Shown one piece after another: positions 41,732 to 50,614 of a DNA stretch of 64,000 nucleotides. The stretch is taken from positions 1 through 64,000 of the forward strand of contig PKEB01000016.1 in the NCBI GenBank assembly GCA_002863125.1, read 5' to 3'. Below the pieces are notes generated by a model. It was not told the DNA's origin, did no database searches, and saw only the letters and a list, made by a program, of their open reading frames with translations. Position 1 is the first letter of the stretch; every line of letters starts with the position of its first letter. Source of the stretch: Flavobacteriales bacterium. Lineage in GTDB: Bacteria > Bacteroidota > Bacteroidia > Flavobacteriales_D > Sanyastnellaceae. The position numbers and the translations under genes were made by a program.

Positions 41732-43059
41732 CAATTTGGATTGAAGGGGAACCTAGAACTCCTCGCCATGATTACGTCGCATACATCGTATTCGACGTTG
41801 TCTTGGGTGTTCCGTTTGTTTGGCCGGAGCACCGTGAAGATTGGGCGTCGTTCGAAGGATTGAAAATAGGTTACGCAGCAGAAGAAGTTCCGGAGTCAGA
41901 TGCCTGGATTCCCTCGTCTGGATTCCTGTCGCAAACCGAACTGACACATTCCGGTGTGAATATTTGGTCCGATGGAACCCCAATCCCTTTTTGCTCCTCA
42001 GGCCGATTGCCTTTTGGTGTAGCCGCTGCTAACAGTGATCGATTGCTTTCAGATTGGTGGAGTTGGATTTTCTGGACTGTGACGCGACTGGAAGAACACC
42101 AACCACATTCGGTCCAATTGGACCGAATGAATCGCTTCATTGGCAAACAGTCCATTGCGTACCAGGAAGGATGGCTCCGGCGACCCGAAGTGGAGGCCCG
42201 GATATTGGAATGGGCTGAAACGGTCAAAATCGCACCTGCCAAGGGCACGTACAAAGTGCGTCCCACCATTGACGTTGATAGCGCATATGCATACCTACAC
42301 CGCAGTGCTATTCGGAATGTGGGTTCCATTGCCCGAGATGTGTTCACCGGTCAAGGTCGACGTTTACGGGAACGGTGGAACGTTTGGTTCAACGGACAGC
42401 AGGACCCTTACGATACGTACGATTGGTTGGAGTCCGTCCACCGCCAACACAATGTGCGCGCTACGTTTTTCTTTCTCATGGCGGACCGAGGGGACTATGA
42501 CCGGCCCGTGCACTGGAGTCAACCCGGCATGACAGGGCTCATCCGCAAGATTGCCTCCACTGCAGACATCGGAATCCACCCCGGGGTGGAAGGTCACAAC
42601 GCAGAGGACTCGAGACGGATGTTCGAAGAGATTCAGCGATTGTCGAGGGCGGTTGAAGCCCCGATTGCGCGAGCGCGGCAGCATTATTTGCTTCAGCGTT
42701 GCCCGGCCTCATGGAACCGCTTAGAGGAGGTAGGGATTTCACATGATTACAGCCTAGGCTATGCAGATGTGATTGGTTTTCGCTCGGGGATGTCGCGTCC
42801 TTACAAAGCCTTCGATGCGGTGGCGAACCGCCTACTCGACCTCACCATCCACCCCACGGCAGCCATGGATGCTACATTGAATCGGTATATGGGGCTTTCA
42901 CCTGAGCAAGCCCTGGATGCCCTCGAGCGATTGGCAGATGAAGTGAAGGCAGTAGATGGTGAGCTCACCCTGTTGTGGCACAACGAAACGGTCAGTGAAT
43001 GCAACGAATGGGAGGGGTGGCGTGCGGTGTACGAACAAGTATTTGAACGCGTTTGTTAA
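41716..43059 (+). CDS. Polysaccharide-deacetylase-like protein (Bacteroidota type)
   Basis: The product is about 447 residues. I place the start at TTG 41716, overlapping the epimerase end by 16 bases, because the typical first strand (VAIWIEGEPRTPRHDYVAYI) begins right after it and no ATG is near. The N-terminal half contains IPFCSSGRLPFGVAAA and a small helical region. The NodB-like half has RPTIDVDSAYAYLHR (metal-Asp region), RATFFFLMADRGDYDRPVHW, DIGIHPGVEGHN and SHDYSLGYADVIGFRSGM. It matches the Bacteroidota family annotated as polysaccharide deacetylase family protein. The substrate is probably a cell-surface glycan. Confidence 0.75.
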   Translation: MAKEVAIWIEGEPRTPRHDYVAYIVFDVVLGVPFVWPEHREDWASFEGLKIGYAAEEVPESDAWIPSSGFLSQTELTHSGVNIWSDGTPIPFCSSGRLPFGVAAANSDRLLSDWWSWIFWTVTRLEEHQPHSVQLDRMNRFIGKQSIAYQEGWLRRPEVEARILEWAETVKIAPAKGTYKVRPTIDVDSAYAYLHRSAIRNVGSIARDVFTGQGRRLRERWNVWFNGQQDPYDTYDWLESVHRQHNVRATFFFLMADRGDYDRPVHWSQPGMTGLIRKIASTADIGIHPGVEGHNAEDSRRMFEEIQRLSRAVEAPIARARQHYLLQRCPASWNRLEEVGISHDYSLGYADVIGFRSGMSRPYKAFDAVANRLLDLTIHPTAAMDATLNRYMGLSPEQALDALERLADEVKAVDGELTLLWHNETVSECNEWEGWRAVYEQVFERVC

Positions 43060-43069
43060 ACTGAGAACC

Positions 43070-43723
43070 ATGGTTGCCGACTTTTCTACAACGGACAGCG
43101 TAGTTAATGAATTCGTTGCGGAGCTGCGCGATGCGAGTATTCAACAGGACACATTGCGGTTTCGGTTCAACCTGCGGCGGCTAGGGAGTGCCATGGCCAT
43201 TGAGGTGAGCAAATCCATGCGGTATGCTGCTACTCAGGTCCAGACGCCGTTGGGGACCGCAACGGTAAATCGTTTGGCTCAACAGCCGGTGCTGGCCACC
43301 ATCCTGCGAGCAGGCTTGCCCATGCACCAGGGCGTGGCTGACATCTTTGATCGCGCGGAGCAAGCTTTCGTGTCGGCGTGCCGGAATTACACCGATGAAA
43401 CGCACAGCGCTTTCGAAATTGGTATTGACGCAGTCAGTGCGCCTCCGCTCGATGGCAAGGTCTTGGTGGTATGCGACCCCATGCTTGCCACTGGCGCTTC
43501 TTTGGCTCAAGTGCTCACGGCACTTTTTGCATCCCACGGCACCCCGGCGACGGTGCATGTGCTCGTCGCAATTGCGAGCCAGCAGGGGATTGACCACGTG
43601 CAAAGCCGCCATCCGCAAGCCCATTTGTGGGCAGGAGCAGTGGACGCCAAGTTGAACGATAAAGGCTACATCATTCCTGGATTAGGCGATGCCGGTGACT
43701 TGGCCTTCGGAAACAAATTATGA
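43070..43723 (+). CDS. upp: Uracil phosphoribosyltransferase
   Basis: The 217-residue product starts MVADFSTTDSVVNEFVAELR at 43070. It carries the UPRT motifs ATILRAGLPMHQGV, the PRPP-binding loop VVCDPMLATGASLAQVL and the uracil-binding end YIIPGLGDAGDLAFG. The enzyme converts uracil and PRPP to UMP in pyrimidine salvage. It follows the deacetylase gene by 10 bases and overlaps the next gene by four (ATGA). A YjjG-type pyrimidine nucleotidase two genes downstream fits the same theme. Confidence 0.95.
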   Translation: MVADFSTTDSVVNEFVAELRDASIQQDTLRFRFNLRRLGSAMAIEVSKSMRYAATQVQTPLGTATVNRLAQQPVLATILRAGLPMHQGVADIFDRAEQAFVSACRNYTDETHSAFEIGIDAVSAPPLDGKVLVVCDPMLATGASLAQVLTALFASHGTPATVHVLVAIASQQGIDHVQSRHPQAHLWAGAVDAKLNDKGYIIPGLGDAGDLAFGNKL

Positions 43724-44166
43724 GCATGCCAGGACTCCTTGAAATCGTGCTGTGGATGTTTGGGGCGGTGGTCAAGTTTTTAGTAACGCCATCGCTGATG
43801 ATTGCCCGAGGTTGGAGTTTTTGGTCGACTGTCATCATCACTTCTGCAGGTGCTGCGGTCGGAGTGTGGGTGTTCTTTTACTTCGGCAAATGGATGCTCA
43901 GAAAGTGGTCTGAATTTCGGGGGGAAAAGGAACCCAAACGACCCTTCTTCACGCCCCAACGAAGACGCGTGGTACGATTTCGTAGGCAGTTTGGCATGTG
44001 GGGACTGCTCGCTGTGAGTGGCCTGATTTCTGTTCTCATTGCATCCATTTTGGCGGCTAAATATTACCAACGCAATGAGCGCATGCCATGGATTTTGGTG
44101 CTTGCATTTGTGGTGTGGTCGTTCATCCTGACGGCACTGTCGTTCTGGTTCATAGACATTGGTTGA
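43720..44166 (+). CDS. Four-helix membrane protein of unknown function
   Basis: The 148-residue product has four hydrophobic helices: about residues 4-25 (LLEIVLWMFGAVVKFLVTP), 30-55 (STVIITSAGAAVGVWVFFYF), 88-112 (WGLLAVSGLISVLIASILAA) and 122-146 (ILVLAFVVWSFILTALSFWF). A basic loop KRPFFTPQRRRVVRFRRQ lies between helices two and three and is predicted to be cytoplasmic. Its start overlaps the upp stop. I do not recognise the family. Confidence 0.7.
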   Translation: MSMPGLLEIVLWMFGAVVKFLVTPSLMIARGWSFWSTVIITSAGAAVGVWVFFYFGKWMLRKWSEFRGEKEPKRPFFTPQRRRVVRFRRQFGMWGLLAVSGLISVLIASILAAKYYQRNERMPWILVLAFVVWSFILTALSFWFIDIG

Positions 44167-44185
44167 GGTGATGTACCTTCGGAGC

Positions 44186-44920
44186 ATGTCCACTTCCAAC
44201 GCGCTCGCTGACTTGTTTTTTGACCTCGACCGCACGTTGTGGGATTTTGACCGCAATTCGCGGGAAGCGCTGGAGGAAATTTTTGTGGAGATCGCTCAGC
44301 CCAATTTGCCTCAAGCCAAAACAGCAGCGGAATTCATCCCTGTGTACGAGGCTGAAAACGAGAAATGCTGGAAAGCGTACCGCGAAGGCCGTATCACCAA
44401 AGAAGAACTCCGCCCCCTTCGCTTTCAGAAAGCTGTGGAGGGATTGGGTATTCCGGCATTTGATGGCATGGAAACGTTGGCCGAGGCCATGGGCACTGCC
44501 TATGTCAAGCGGGCGCCTTACCGCACCGCCCTGTTCGATGGCGCCATCGACGTGTGCCGAGCGTTGAAAGCACGCGGGCACCGGATGTTCATTTTGACCA
44601 ATGGGTTTGAAGAGGTGCAGCACATCAAGGTCAACCGAAGCGGACTCGAGCCGTTTTTTGACGGGGTGTTCACGAGCGATGCGCTGGGCTTCAAGAAGCC
44701 GCATCCGAAATGCTTTGCGAAAGGCCTCGCGCTGGCCGATTCGAGCGCAGAACGGGCCGTTATGATTGGTGACGACTGGGAGTGCGATGTGGACGGAGCC
44801 ATTCAAGCGGGATGGGGAGCCATCCATTTCGACCCCCATCAACCGGCGGCACCATCTTCCAACCCGCGCCGAATCAGCGAGCTGTCCGCCTTACTCGATT
44901 TGGATTTCAATCAACGATAA
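44186..44920 (+). CDS. yjjG: YjjG-family HAD pyrimidine nucleotidase
   Basis: The product is about 244 residues. HAD motif I is FFDLDRTLWDFDRNS, motif II is MFILTNGFEEVQH, motif III centres on DALGFKKPHPKCF and motif IV is MIGDDWECDVDGA. The DLDRTLWDF form and the ILTNGF motif are typical of the YjjG/YfnB noncanonical pyrimidine nucleotidases, which dephosphorylate dUMP, dTMP and modified nucleotides. I place the start at ATG 44186 (MSTSNALADLFFDLD); an ATG at 44171 is possible. It overlaps or abuts the membrane-protein gene. Confidence 0.88.
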   Translation: MSTSNALADLFFDLDRTLWDFDRNSREALEEIFVEIAQPNLPQAKTAAEFIPVYEAENEKCWKAYREGRITKEELRPLRFQKAVEGLGIPAFDGMETLAEAMGTAYVKRAPYRTALFDGAIDVCRALKARGHRMFILTNGFEEVQHIKVNRSGLEPFFDGVFTSDALGFKKPHPKCFAKGLALADSSAERAVMIGDDWECDVDGAIQAGWGAIHFDPHQPAAPSSNPRRISELSALLDLDFNQR

Positions 44921-44938
44921 CCCCTAAAGCCTGTTGCC

Positions 44939-45259
44939 ATGGCACAAGAAGAAAAGAAGAAGAAGCTGAACATTGATTTGCCAGAGGAATTGGCATCGGG
45001 TACCTACTCCAACCTTGCCGTCATTACGCACAGCCCGGTGGAGTTCGTGGTGGATTTTGCCCAAGTGATGCCCGGGATGAACCAGGCGCAGGTGCGCAGC
45101 CGCATTATTTTGGCGCCGCATCATGCCAAGCGACTGCTCCACGCGTTGAGCGAAAACGTCAAGCGATTCGAGCAACAGCAGGGCCCCATCCAGCCGCCCA
45201 AGGGTAACCAAGACCCGGCGATGCCATTGACCTTCAGTGGACCCCAAGGGGAAGCGTAA
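44939..45259 (+). CDS. DUF3467 family protein
   Basis: This 106-residue protein begins with a lysine-rich tail (MAQEEKKKKLNIDLPEE) and continues GTYSNLAVITHSPVEFVVDF, the hallmark of DUF3467. MPGMNQAQVRSRIILAPHHA and a helix ALSENVKRFEQQQG follow. DUF3467 proteins are small, widespread and of unknown function. It sits 18 bases after the nucleotidase gene and converges with the dihydroorotase-like gene. Confidence 0.92.
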   Translation: MAQEEKKKKLNIDLPEELASGTYSNLAVITHSPVEFVVDFAQVMPGMNQAQVRSRIILAPHHAKRLLHALSENVKRFEQQQGPIQPPKGNQDPAMPLTFSGPQGEA

Positions 45260-45265
45260 TTCCGC

Positions 45266-46522
45266 TCAACCAAGCAGGGTGCCGAGCACGGCGCCTCGGC
45301 CGGTGAATTCCGTTGTTCGCCCCGCGTACTCGGGCTGATTTTCGGCGGCTGAGACCTTGGTTTCGCTGCCCGCTTGTGCCGGGTGGTACCAGGTCAGGTT
45401 GGCCGCTGCGCCCACGGCGATGTGCGGCACATCCAGTCCCAGCACGGCGCGCGGTCCGGCCGTCAACGCCTGAATGATGGCGCTGTGTGCCTCGGGTGTT
45501 GCCCGCAGACCTGCAAGCGCCACGGGAAAGACCGATTCAATTCCGGCCATCCCGTTGGATGCGAGCATGAATTCCACGTCGTGATGCTCGAGGTCCTCGG
45601 GCCGGTGGTCGGATGCCAGCGCATCAATCGTACCGTCCAGCACTCCTGCGCACAGCGCTTCCCGGTCGGCTGTGGAGCGGAAGGGTGGCACCGTCTTCAG
45701 TGTACCGTCAAAGGCGCTGAGGTCTTCGTCAACGAAGAACAGGTGGTGTGCAGATGTGGCGCACGTCACGGCCAACCCTTCTTTTTTGGCTTCCCGGATC
45801 AAGCTGACGGATTCCGCGGAGCTGATGCAGGAGAAGTGCAGCCTGCCTCCGGTGTAGCGCAAAACATCGAGGTCGCGCTTGATGCGCATGGTTTCAGAGG
45901 CCGTGGGGTTGCCAACGACGCCCATGTGCGTGCTCGTGATGCCTTCGTGCATTTGCGGGTGGGCATTCAGCCCCAATTCCAAGGGGCACGTGATAACGGG
46001 GTGGGGCAGTCCGTGCGTGTATTCCAGTGCGCGGCGCAGCAGCTCAACACTGTTGAGCGGGGCATCGTCCGAGAAGGCAACGGCCCCGGCGTGGGCGAGG
46101 TCGCGCATTTCGGAGATTTGCTTTCCGTCGCGCCCTGTGGAGACGGTTCCCATCGGCAGCAGGTGGGCGCTCAACCCGGCTGAACGCGCGATGAGGTACG
46201 CGATGTTGGATTTGGTATCCGGCACCGGATGCTGGTTCACGTTGAGCACGACGTGGGTGAAACCTCCCGCTTGGGCCGCTCGCAGTCCGTTTTCAAGGCC
46301 TTCTTTCTGCTCAAATCCCGGGTCGGCAAAATCCGCTTGCAGGTCCATCCATCCAATGGAAAGGTGAGCGCCGGGCTCGTTCCATTCGGTGGCTGCTGGA
46401 GCGGATGAAATGGCATCTTGAATGTCGACAATCACGCCGTCTCGGACGAGCACGTCTTTGGTGGTGCCGTCGTGTGGGCCGTTGGGGTCGGTGATGGTTA
46501 CGCCTTTGATGATGGTTTCCAT
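45266..46522 (-). CDS. Dihydroorotase-like protein lacking the HxH metal motif
   Basis: This 418-residue amidohydrolase-fold protein has the dihydroorotase layout (VLVRDGVIVDI, then GWMDLQADFADPGFEQKEGL). The metal-binding HxH expected in the first strand is replaced: the segment reads DLQADF. Other family marks remain, such as EGITSTHMGVVGNP, LHFSCISS, CATSAHHLFFVDE and ALASDHRPEDLEHHD. This matches the Bacteroidota multifunctional-complex-type dihydroorotase group, in which HxH is commonly absent, so catalysis is doubtful. Its start lies inside the last codons of the upstream BatA-type gene (25-base overlap). Confidence 0.85.
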   Translation of the reverse strand: METIIKGVTITDPNGPHDGTTKDVLVRDGVIVDIQDAISSAPAATEWNEPGAHLSIGWMDLQADFADPGFEQKEGLENGLRAAQAGGFTHVVLNVNQHPVPDTKSNIAYLIARSAGLSAHLLPMGTVSTGRDGKQISEMRDLAHAGAVAFSDDAPLNSVELLRRALEYTHGLPHPVITCPLELGLNAHPQMHEGITSTHMGVVGNPTASETMRIKRDLDVLRYTGGRLHFSCISSAESVSLIREAKKEGLAVTCATSAHHLFFVDEDLSAFDGTLKTVPPFRSTADREALCAGVLDGTIDALASDHRPEDLEHHDVEFMLASNGMAGIESVFPVALAGLRATPEAHSAIIQALTAGPRAVLGLDVPHIAVGAAANLTWYHPAQAGSETKVSAAENQPEYAGRTTEFTGRGAVLGTLLG

Positions 46523-48576
46523 AAGCGGAGAAATAAAGTTTCAGCAGCGAGGGCTGCCACAGCAAGGAGGAGCAACGCTTTCCACAAGGGGACACCTTGT
46601 TCCATGCGTTGAATGATTTGAGGCAAAGTAGAGCTTGTTCCAGCGAGGATGCGCATGGATGGCCACGGGAGGGCGTTCCAAGCGTCTTCGAATTCCGTCA
46701 CATCCCATGCGCGGTGATCCGATTCCGCACGGTCTTGGTTCAAGCCGATGGCCGCGACGGGGTTCTCGCCATTGAGCAGGGTGTAATGCCCGGGGGCAAA
46801 TGGCACGCCACTGAGGTTGACTCGGGCGCGTTGGCCCAGTTGGCGCACTTCCGGAAGCCACTGCGTTGCGCGGGTCTCTGAAGTGGCTCCCCACGGTTGG
46901 GCCCCTTCCATGGACCAATTGCTTTCCGGCATCAGCGGTGCCGCAACCGCCCAGGCTTCTGTGACGCCCAATTCCGCTTGATGAATCACGTGCGCGGAGG
47001 AACGCTCAGCAATGCGCAGCATGAGCGGCACCCACAGGGCATGCCGGATCAAATTGGTGGCTTCAGCGGCGGCGCCCGCATTCAATACAAATGCCTGACC
47101 GCGCCCTTTGGGAATGCGCGAGAAGAAGGTGCGGCCCGATTCCGTGGCGGCCAGAACCTCCTCACCAGGAGCTTCCGGTCGATTCCAAATGGATTCAACA
47201 GCCGGCAAGTCGATGCGCTCTGGCGTTTGGTCGAACATGTCCGTAAAAAACGGATGGTCCATCTGCAGATCGCGCACCCGATCTGGTTGGTCCGTCCACG
47301 GAGCAGCCTCAGCCACGCCAAATGCCGTGAGCACCGATGCGTCGGAGGTGCGCGGCGTAGGGATGTAAACGGCGGTTCCGCCTTCCTCAACATAGGAAAG
47401 CAGCGCGTTGTTAAAGCCGGACCCCGAGGCAGGCCAGTCGTTGAGCACGACCACTTGCTGCCTGGCAAAATCGCCCGGATTCCATTGGGTTTGATACGTC
47501 ACCCGGTACAGACCGCCTGCCGTATTGTACGCCCGGCGCAATGCCGTGTTGACCGTTTCTGAATTCCCCGAGGAGAGCACCAGAATGTCGATTTGGTTCA
47601 AGACGTCGTAACCAAAATGCCACCGGTCGTCAAAGCGAATCGGCGCGTCTTCCACTTCGACCGAAGCGGATTGGATGCCGGCCGCTCCATGGGTGAAGCG
47701 CAGCACGGTATCCGTTGGAATGCCCGGGACGAGGTTGAAGGTGCCAATGGCGACCCGTTCGCCGTTGATGCGCAGGTTCATCGGGATTCGGTCGACCGAG
47801 GCCCGGGAGTTGTGTTGCATGCGCACGTGCAGTGCCGCTTGCCGCCCCTCAATGCGCACCGGTTCGTCGAACCACACGGAGTCCACCCAAATGTTCGGGG
47901 TGTTGCCCGCCAGTTCCGGTACAAAAAACCACTGGATCGAAGAATCCGGAGGGGAAGCTTCAGCCGATAGTCCATGCGTTGAGGCTTGCAGGTCGCTGAA
48001 GACGTAGGCCGATGCCCGGCGTCCGTCGGCCTTTCCAAGTTGATTTTCGATGCGTTCGAGCACAGCACCCAAGGGTTGCGTTTGGTGCGAGGGACGAATG
48101 CCTTCAATGCGTTCCACCGCTTGGTCGCGGGTCAAAAACGATTGGTCACGCCCGGAAAACTCGTTCGTGATGACCTGAAATTGGTCGGTTGGTTCGTATT
48201 GCTCGACCACCAGTGCAGCCTTGTTGCGCGCCGACTGAAGAAGCTGGCCTTCCTCACCCATGCCCTCCATGGACAGGCTGTTGTCCACATAAATGGAAAC
48301 GGCATGCCCGGCTGCAGCATCCGTGTCCGCGTCCCCTTCAAACCAGGTGGGCTGGGCAAACGCAACGATGAGGGCGGCAAAGGCCAACAAGCGCAGCAGC
48401 AAGACCCACCAGTGTCGAATTTGCTGGATTGCACGCGCATCGCGCTGGACATCTTTGAGAAAAGCGACTTGTGAAAACCGAACCCGTTTGAACCTCCGGA
48501 AATGCAGGAGGTGGATGGCTATCGGAATAGCCAGTGCACCGAGACCCCAAAGTATTTCTGGATGCACAAATTCCAT
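46498..48576 (-). CDS. BatA-type N-terminal, VWA-like membrane protein
   Basis: The product is 692 residues with start at MEFVHPEILWGLGALAIPIA. The first 90 residues are the BatA/TIGR02226 N-terminus with two membrane segments, ending LLAFAALIVAFAQPTWFEGD. A von Willebrand A-like domain begins at VSIYVDNSLSMEGMGEEG (MIDAS-type DNSLS, about residue 95). A long periplasmic-type part and a final helix (LLLLAVAALAAETLFLRLW) follow. Such proteins are common in Bacteroidota, usually near MoxR/Bat genes, but no MoxR gene is present here. It is co-transcribed with the dihydroorotase-like gene and divergent from TIGR02757. Confidence 0.85.
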   Translation of the reverse strand: MEFVHPEILWGLGALAIPIAIHLLHFRRFKRVRFSQVAFLKDVQRDARAIQQIRHWWVLLLRLLAFAALIVAFAQPTWFEGDADTDAAAGHAVSIYVDNSLSMEGMGEEGQLLQSARNKAALVVEQYEPTDQFQVITNEFSGRDQSFLTRDQAVERIEGIRPSHQTQPLGAVLERIENQLGKADGRRASAYVFSDLQASTHGLSAEASPPDSSIQWFFVPELAGNTPNIWVDSVWFDEPVRIEGRQAALHVRMQHNSRASVDRIPMNLRINGERVAIGTFNLVPGIPTDTVLRFTHGAAGIQSASVEVEDAPIRFDDRWHFGYDVLNQIDILVLSSGNSETVNTALRRAYNTAGGLYRVTYQTQWNPGDFARQQVVVLNDWPASGSGFNNALLSYVEEGGTAVYIPTPRTSDASVLTAFGVAEAAPWTDQPDRVRDLQMDHPFFTDMFDQTPERIDLPAVESIWNRPEAPGEEVLAATESGRTFFSRIPKGRGQAFVLNAGAAAEATNLIRHALWVPLMLRIAERSSAHVIHQAELGVTEAWAVAAPLMPESNWSMEGAQPWGATSETRATQWLPEVRQLGQRARVNLSGVPFAPGHYTLLNGENPVAAIGLNQDRAESDHRAWDVTEFEDAWNALPWPSMRILAGTSSTLPQIIQRMEQGVPLWKALLLLAVAALAAETLFLRLWKPSSKA

Positions 48577-48608
48577 TCTCCGCAAATTTAGCTCCAATTT
48601 TGCGTGCG

Positions 48609-49424
48609 ATGGCGATGCGAGCAGCGAAGGATGAAAAATTGCACGTACCGGATGACCTCCGGGACTTTTTGCTGGAAAAAGCAGCGCTGTACGAGCGCCC
48701 CGACTTCATCCCCGATGACCCCATTGCGGTGCCGCACCGGTTTTCCGACAAAGCGGACATCGAACTTGCCGGATTCATCGCGGCGACCCTCGCTTGGGGG
48801 CAACGCAAGACGATCTTGGCCAGTGCTAGGGCCTTCATGGACCGGTTGGATGGAGCCCCTGGTGACTTCATGAAGCACGCCACCGCTGACGACATCCGCA
48901 CCGCGGCAAAAGGATTCGTTCACCGTACGTTTCAGCCGCGCGACGCTGAACTTTTTCTGCATGCGCTGCAAGCCTTGACCCACGCCTACGGCGGCTTGGA
49001 ATCTGCCTTCGTGCCGGACGGAGCCAACCACAATGCCGAAGCGTGCCTCACCGCGTTCCATGCGCGGTTTTTTGAAGCCGCTGCCCAACGCGGATACGCA
49101 GCAGACCGCACCCGCAAGCACGTCGCTACGCCAGCCCGCGGTTCCGCCGCCAAGCGGTTGAACATGTTCCTGCGGTGGATGGTGCGGCCCAGTCGGCGGG
49201 GCGTCGATTTCGGAATCTGGAACCAAATCGCGCCGAGTCAATTGATGGTGCCCTTGGATGTGCACACGGGCAATGTGGGCCGAAAACTCGGGCTGCTCGA
49301 CCGAAAACAAAACGACTGGAAGGCGGTTGAATTGCTCACGGCTGCCCTGCGCGAAGTGGACCCGGACGATCCGGTTCGCCTTGATTTTGCGTTGTTTGGA
49401 TTGGGCGCCATCGAGCAATTTTGA
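48609..49424 (+). CDS. TIGR02757 family protein (DUF2400)
   Basis: The product is 271 residues. Family marks are RPDFIPDDPIAVPHRFSDKA, IELAGFIAATLAWGQRKTIL, FVHRTFQPRDAELFLHALQA, KRLNMFLRWMVRPSRRGVDF and IWNQIAPSQLMVPLDVHTGN. The DUF2400/TIGR02757 family resembles HhH-type DNA glycosylases in fold, but its role is not established. I use ATG 48609; an ATG two codons later is possible, while upstream open frame overlaps the divergent gene start. The stop overlaps the first codon of the MnmD-Nudix gene (TTGA). Confidence 0.9.
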   Translation: MAMRAAKDEKLHVPDDLRDFLLEKAALYERPDFIPDDPIAVPHRFSDKADIELAGFIAATLAWGQRKTILASARAFMDRLDGAPGDFMKHATADDIRTAAKGFVHRTFQPRDAELFLHALQALTHAYGGLESAFVPDGANHNAEACLTAFHARFFEAAAQRGYAADRTRKHVATPARGSAAKRLNMFLRWMVRPSRRGVDFGIWNQIAPSQLMVPLDVHTGNVGRKLGLLDRKQNDWKAVELLTAALREVDPDDPVRLDFALFGLGAIEQF

Positions 49425-49435
49425 AAGAAGACGTT

Positions 49436-50614
49436 GTGAAACCACCGCGCCGCACATGGAACCGCCGCTTGGCGACGACAAAAGACGGATCGCCCACCTT
49501 GGAAGTGGTCGAGTGGGGCGTCGCGTACCACAGCATTCACGGCGCGCTCACCGAGTCCGAGCACGTCTTCATCGCCCGCGGATTGGAACGGTGGTGGTCG
49601 GAAAACGAGGAAACAACTGAGCGTATGCGCGTCCTTGAGGTGGGATTCGGCACGGGACTCAATGCAGCGCTGGCTTGGCAATGGGCGGAACGTCAAGGGG
49701 TCGCACTTGACTACGTCGGCATCGAACCGCATCCACTCGAACCACATGAGGTTGACGCTTGGGCTGCATCCGGGCTTTCGGAAGACCTTGCATGGCGCCT
49801 GCGTGCGCTGCATGAACAGGCAGGAGGTGCGGACGGGCTCAAGGCTGATGGGTTTTCTGCGCAAATCCTGCACTGCACCCTGCAAGCGTGGAAGGGGAAA
49901 GGCGCGTTTGACGTGTGCTTATTTGACGCATTTGCACCCACGCAACAGCCCGAGCTGTGGGAGGTTGAAATTTTTGAGCGCTTGTTGCCGGGCATGAACC
50001 CCGGCGCGGTGCTGGCCACGTACTGCGCCAAGGGCCAGGTGCGCCGCAACATGGAGCGCGCCGGTTGGAAGGTGGAGCGGCACCCGGGACCTCCGGGCAA
50101 ACGCGAAATGCTCGTGGCATGCAACGTGCCGGTTACCCGATGGAACGTGCGGTGCTACGCGCTGGTCTTGAACCCGGCGCGCACCCACATCCTCGTGGCG
50201 CGCGAGCGGTTCCCCGATGGATCGGTCGGGTGCAAATTTCCCGGTGGTGGCGTGGAGCAGGGCGAGGCGATTGTGGATACGCTGTGGCGGGAGTGTGCCG
50301 AAGAACTGGGTTCAACAGAGGGCCTGACGGGGTTGGGCCATGCCTACACCAATGACTTTTTCGTCCGCAGCGCCTTCCGGGAGGACGAGCAAATCCTCGC
50401 GGTTTACCATTGGATGCAAGCGGATCATGAAGGCATCGCATGGTGGGATGAGAAGCCCGCTGCTGTCGCTGCTTCCGAACCGCTGCTCGAGATGAATTGG
50501 GAAGCCCTTGCGGAGTTGACACCGGACGCCATGCGCTTTCCCATTGACCGGCATGTGGTGGCAAATTTGTCGGAGTGGCTGGCGGCTATCCAATCAAGCC
50601 CAAGCGCTGGTTGA
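49436..50614 (+). CDS. MnmD-type tRNA methyltransferase fused to a Nudix hydrolase
   Basis: The product is about 392 residues from GTG 49436; a TTG at 49421 overlapping the previous stop is the alternative. Residues about 10-215 match the MnmD/DUF752 methyltransferase: AYHSIHGALTESEHVFIARG, LEVGFGTGLNAALAW (SAM-binding), CLFDAFAPTQQPELW and ATYCAKGQVRRNMERAGW. MnmD methylates the wobble uridine side chain in certain tRNAs. Residues about 235-385 form a Nudix domain with an intact Nudix box near residue 268 (GGVEQGEAIVDTLWRECAEE). Most MnmD proteins in this phylum end near 220 residues, so the C-terminal addition is unusual. The last 29 bases overlap the converging gene. Confidence 0.87.
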   Translation: MKPPRRTWNRRLATTKDGSPTLEVVEWGVAYHSIHGALTESEHVFIARGLERWWSENEETTERMRVLEVGFGTGLNAALAWQWAERQGVALDYVGIEPHPLEPHEVDAWAASGLSEDLAWRLRALHEQAGGADGLKADGFSAQILHCTLQAWKGKGAFDVCLFDAFAPTQQPELWEVEIFERLLPGMNPGAVLATYCAKGQVRRNMERAGWKVERHPGPPGKREMLVACNVPVTRWNVRCYALVLNPARTHILVARERFPDGSVGCKFPGGGVEQGEAIVDTLWRECAEELGSTEGLTGLGHAYTNDFFVRSAFREDEQILAVYHWMQADHEGIAWWDEKPAAVAASEPLLEMNWEALAELTPDAMRFPIDRHVVANLSEWLAAIQSSPSAG

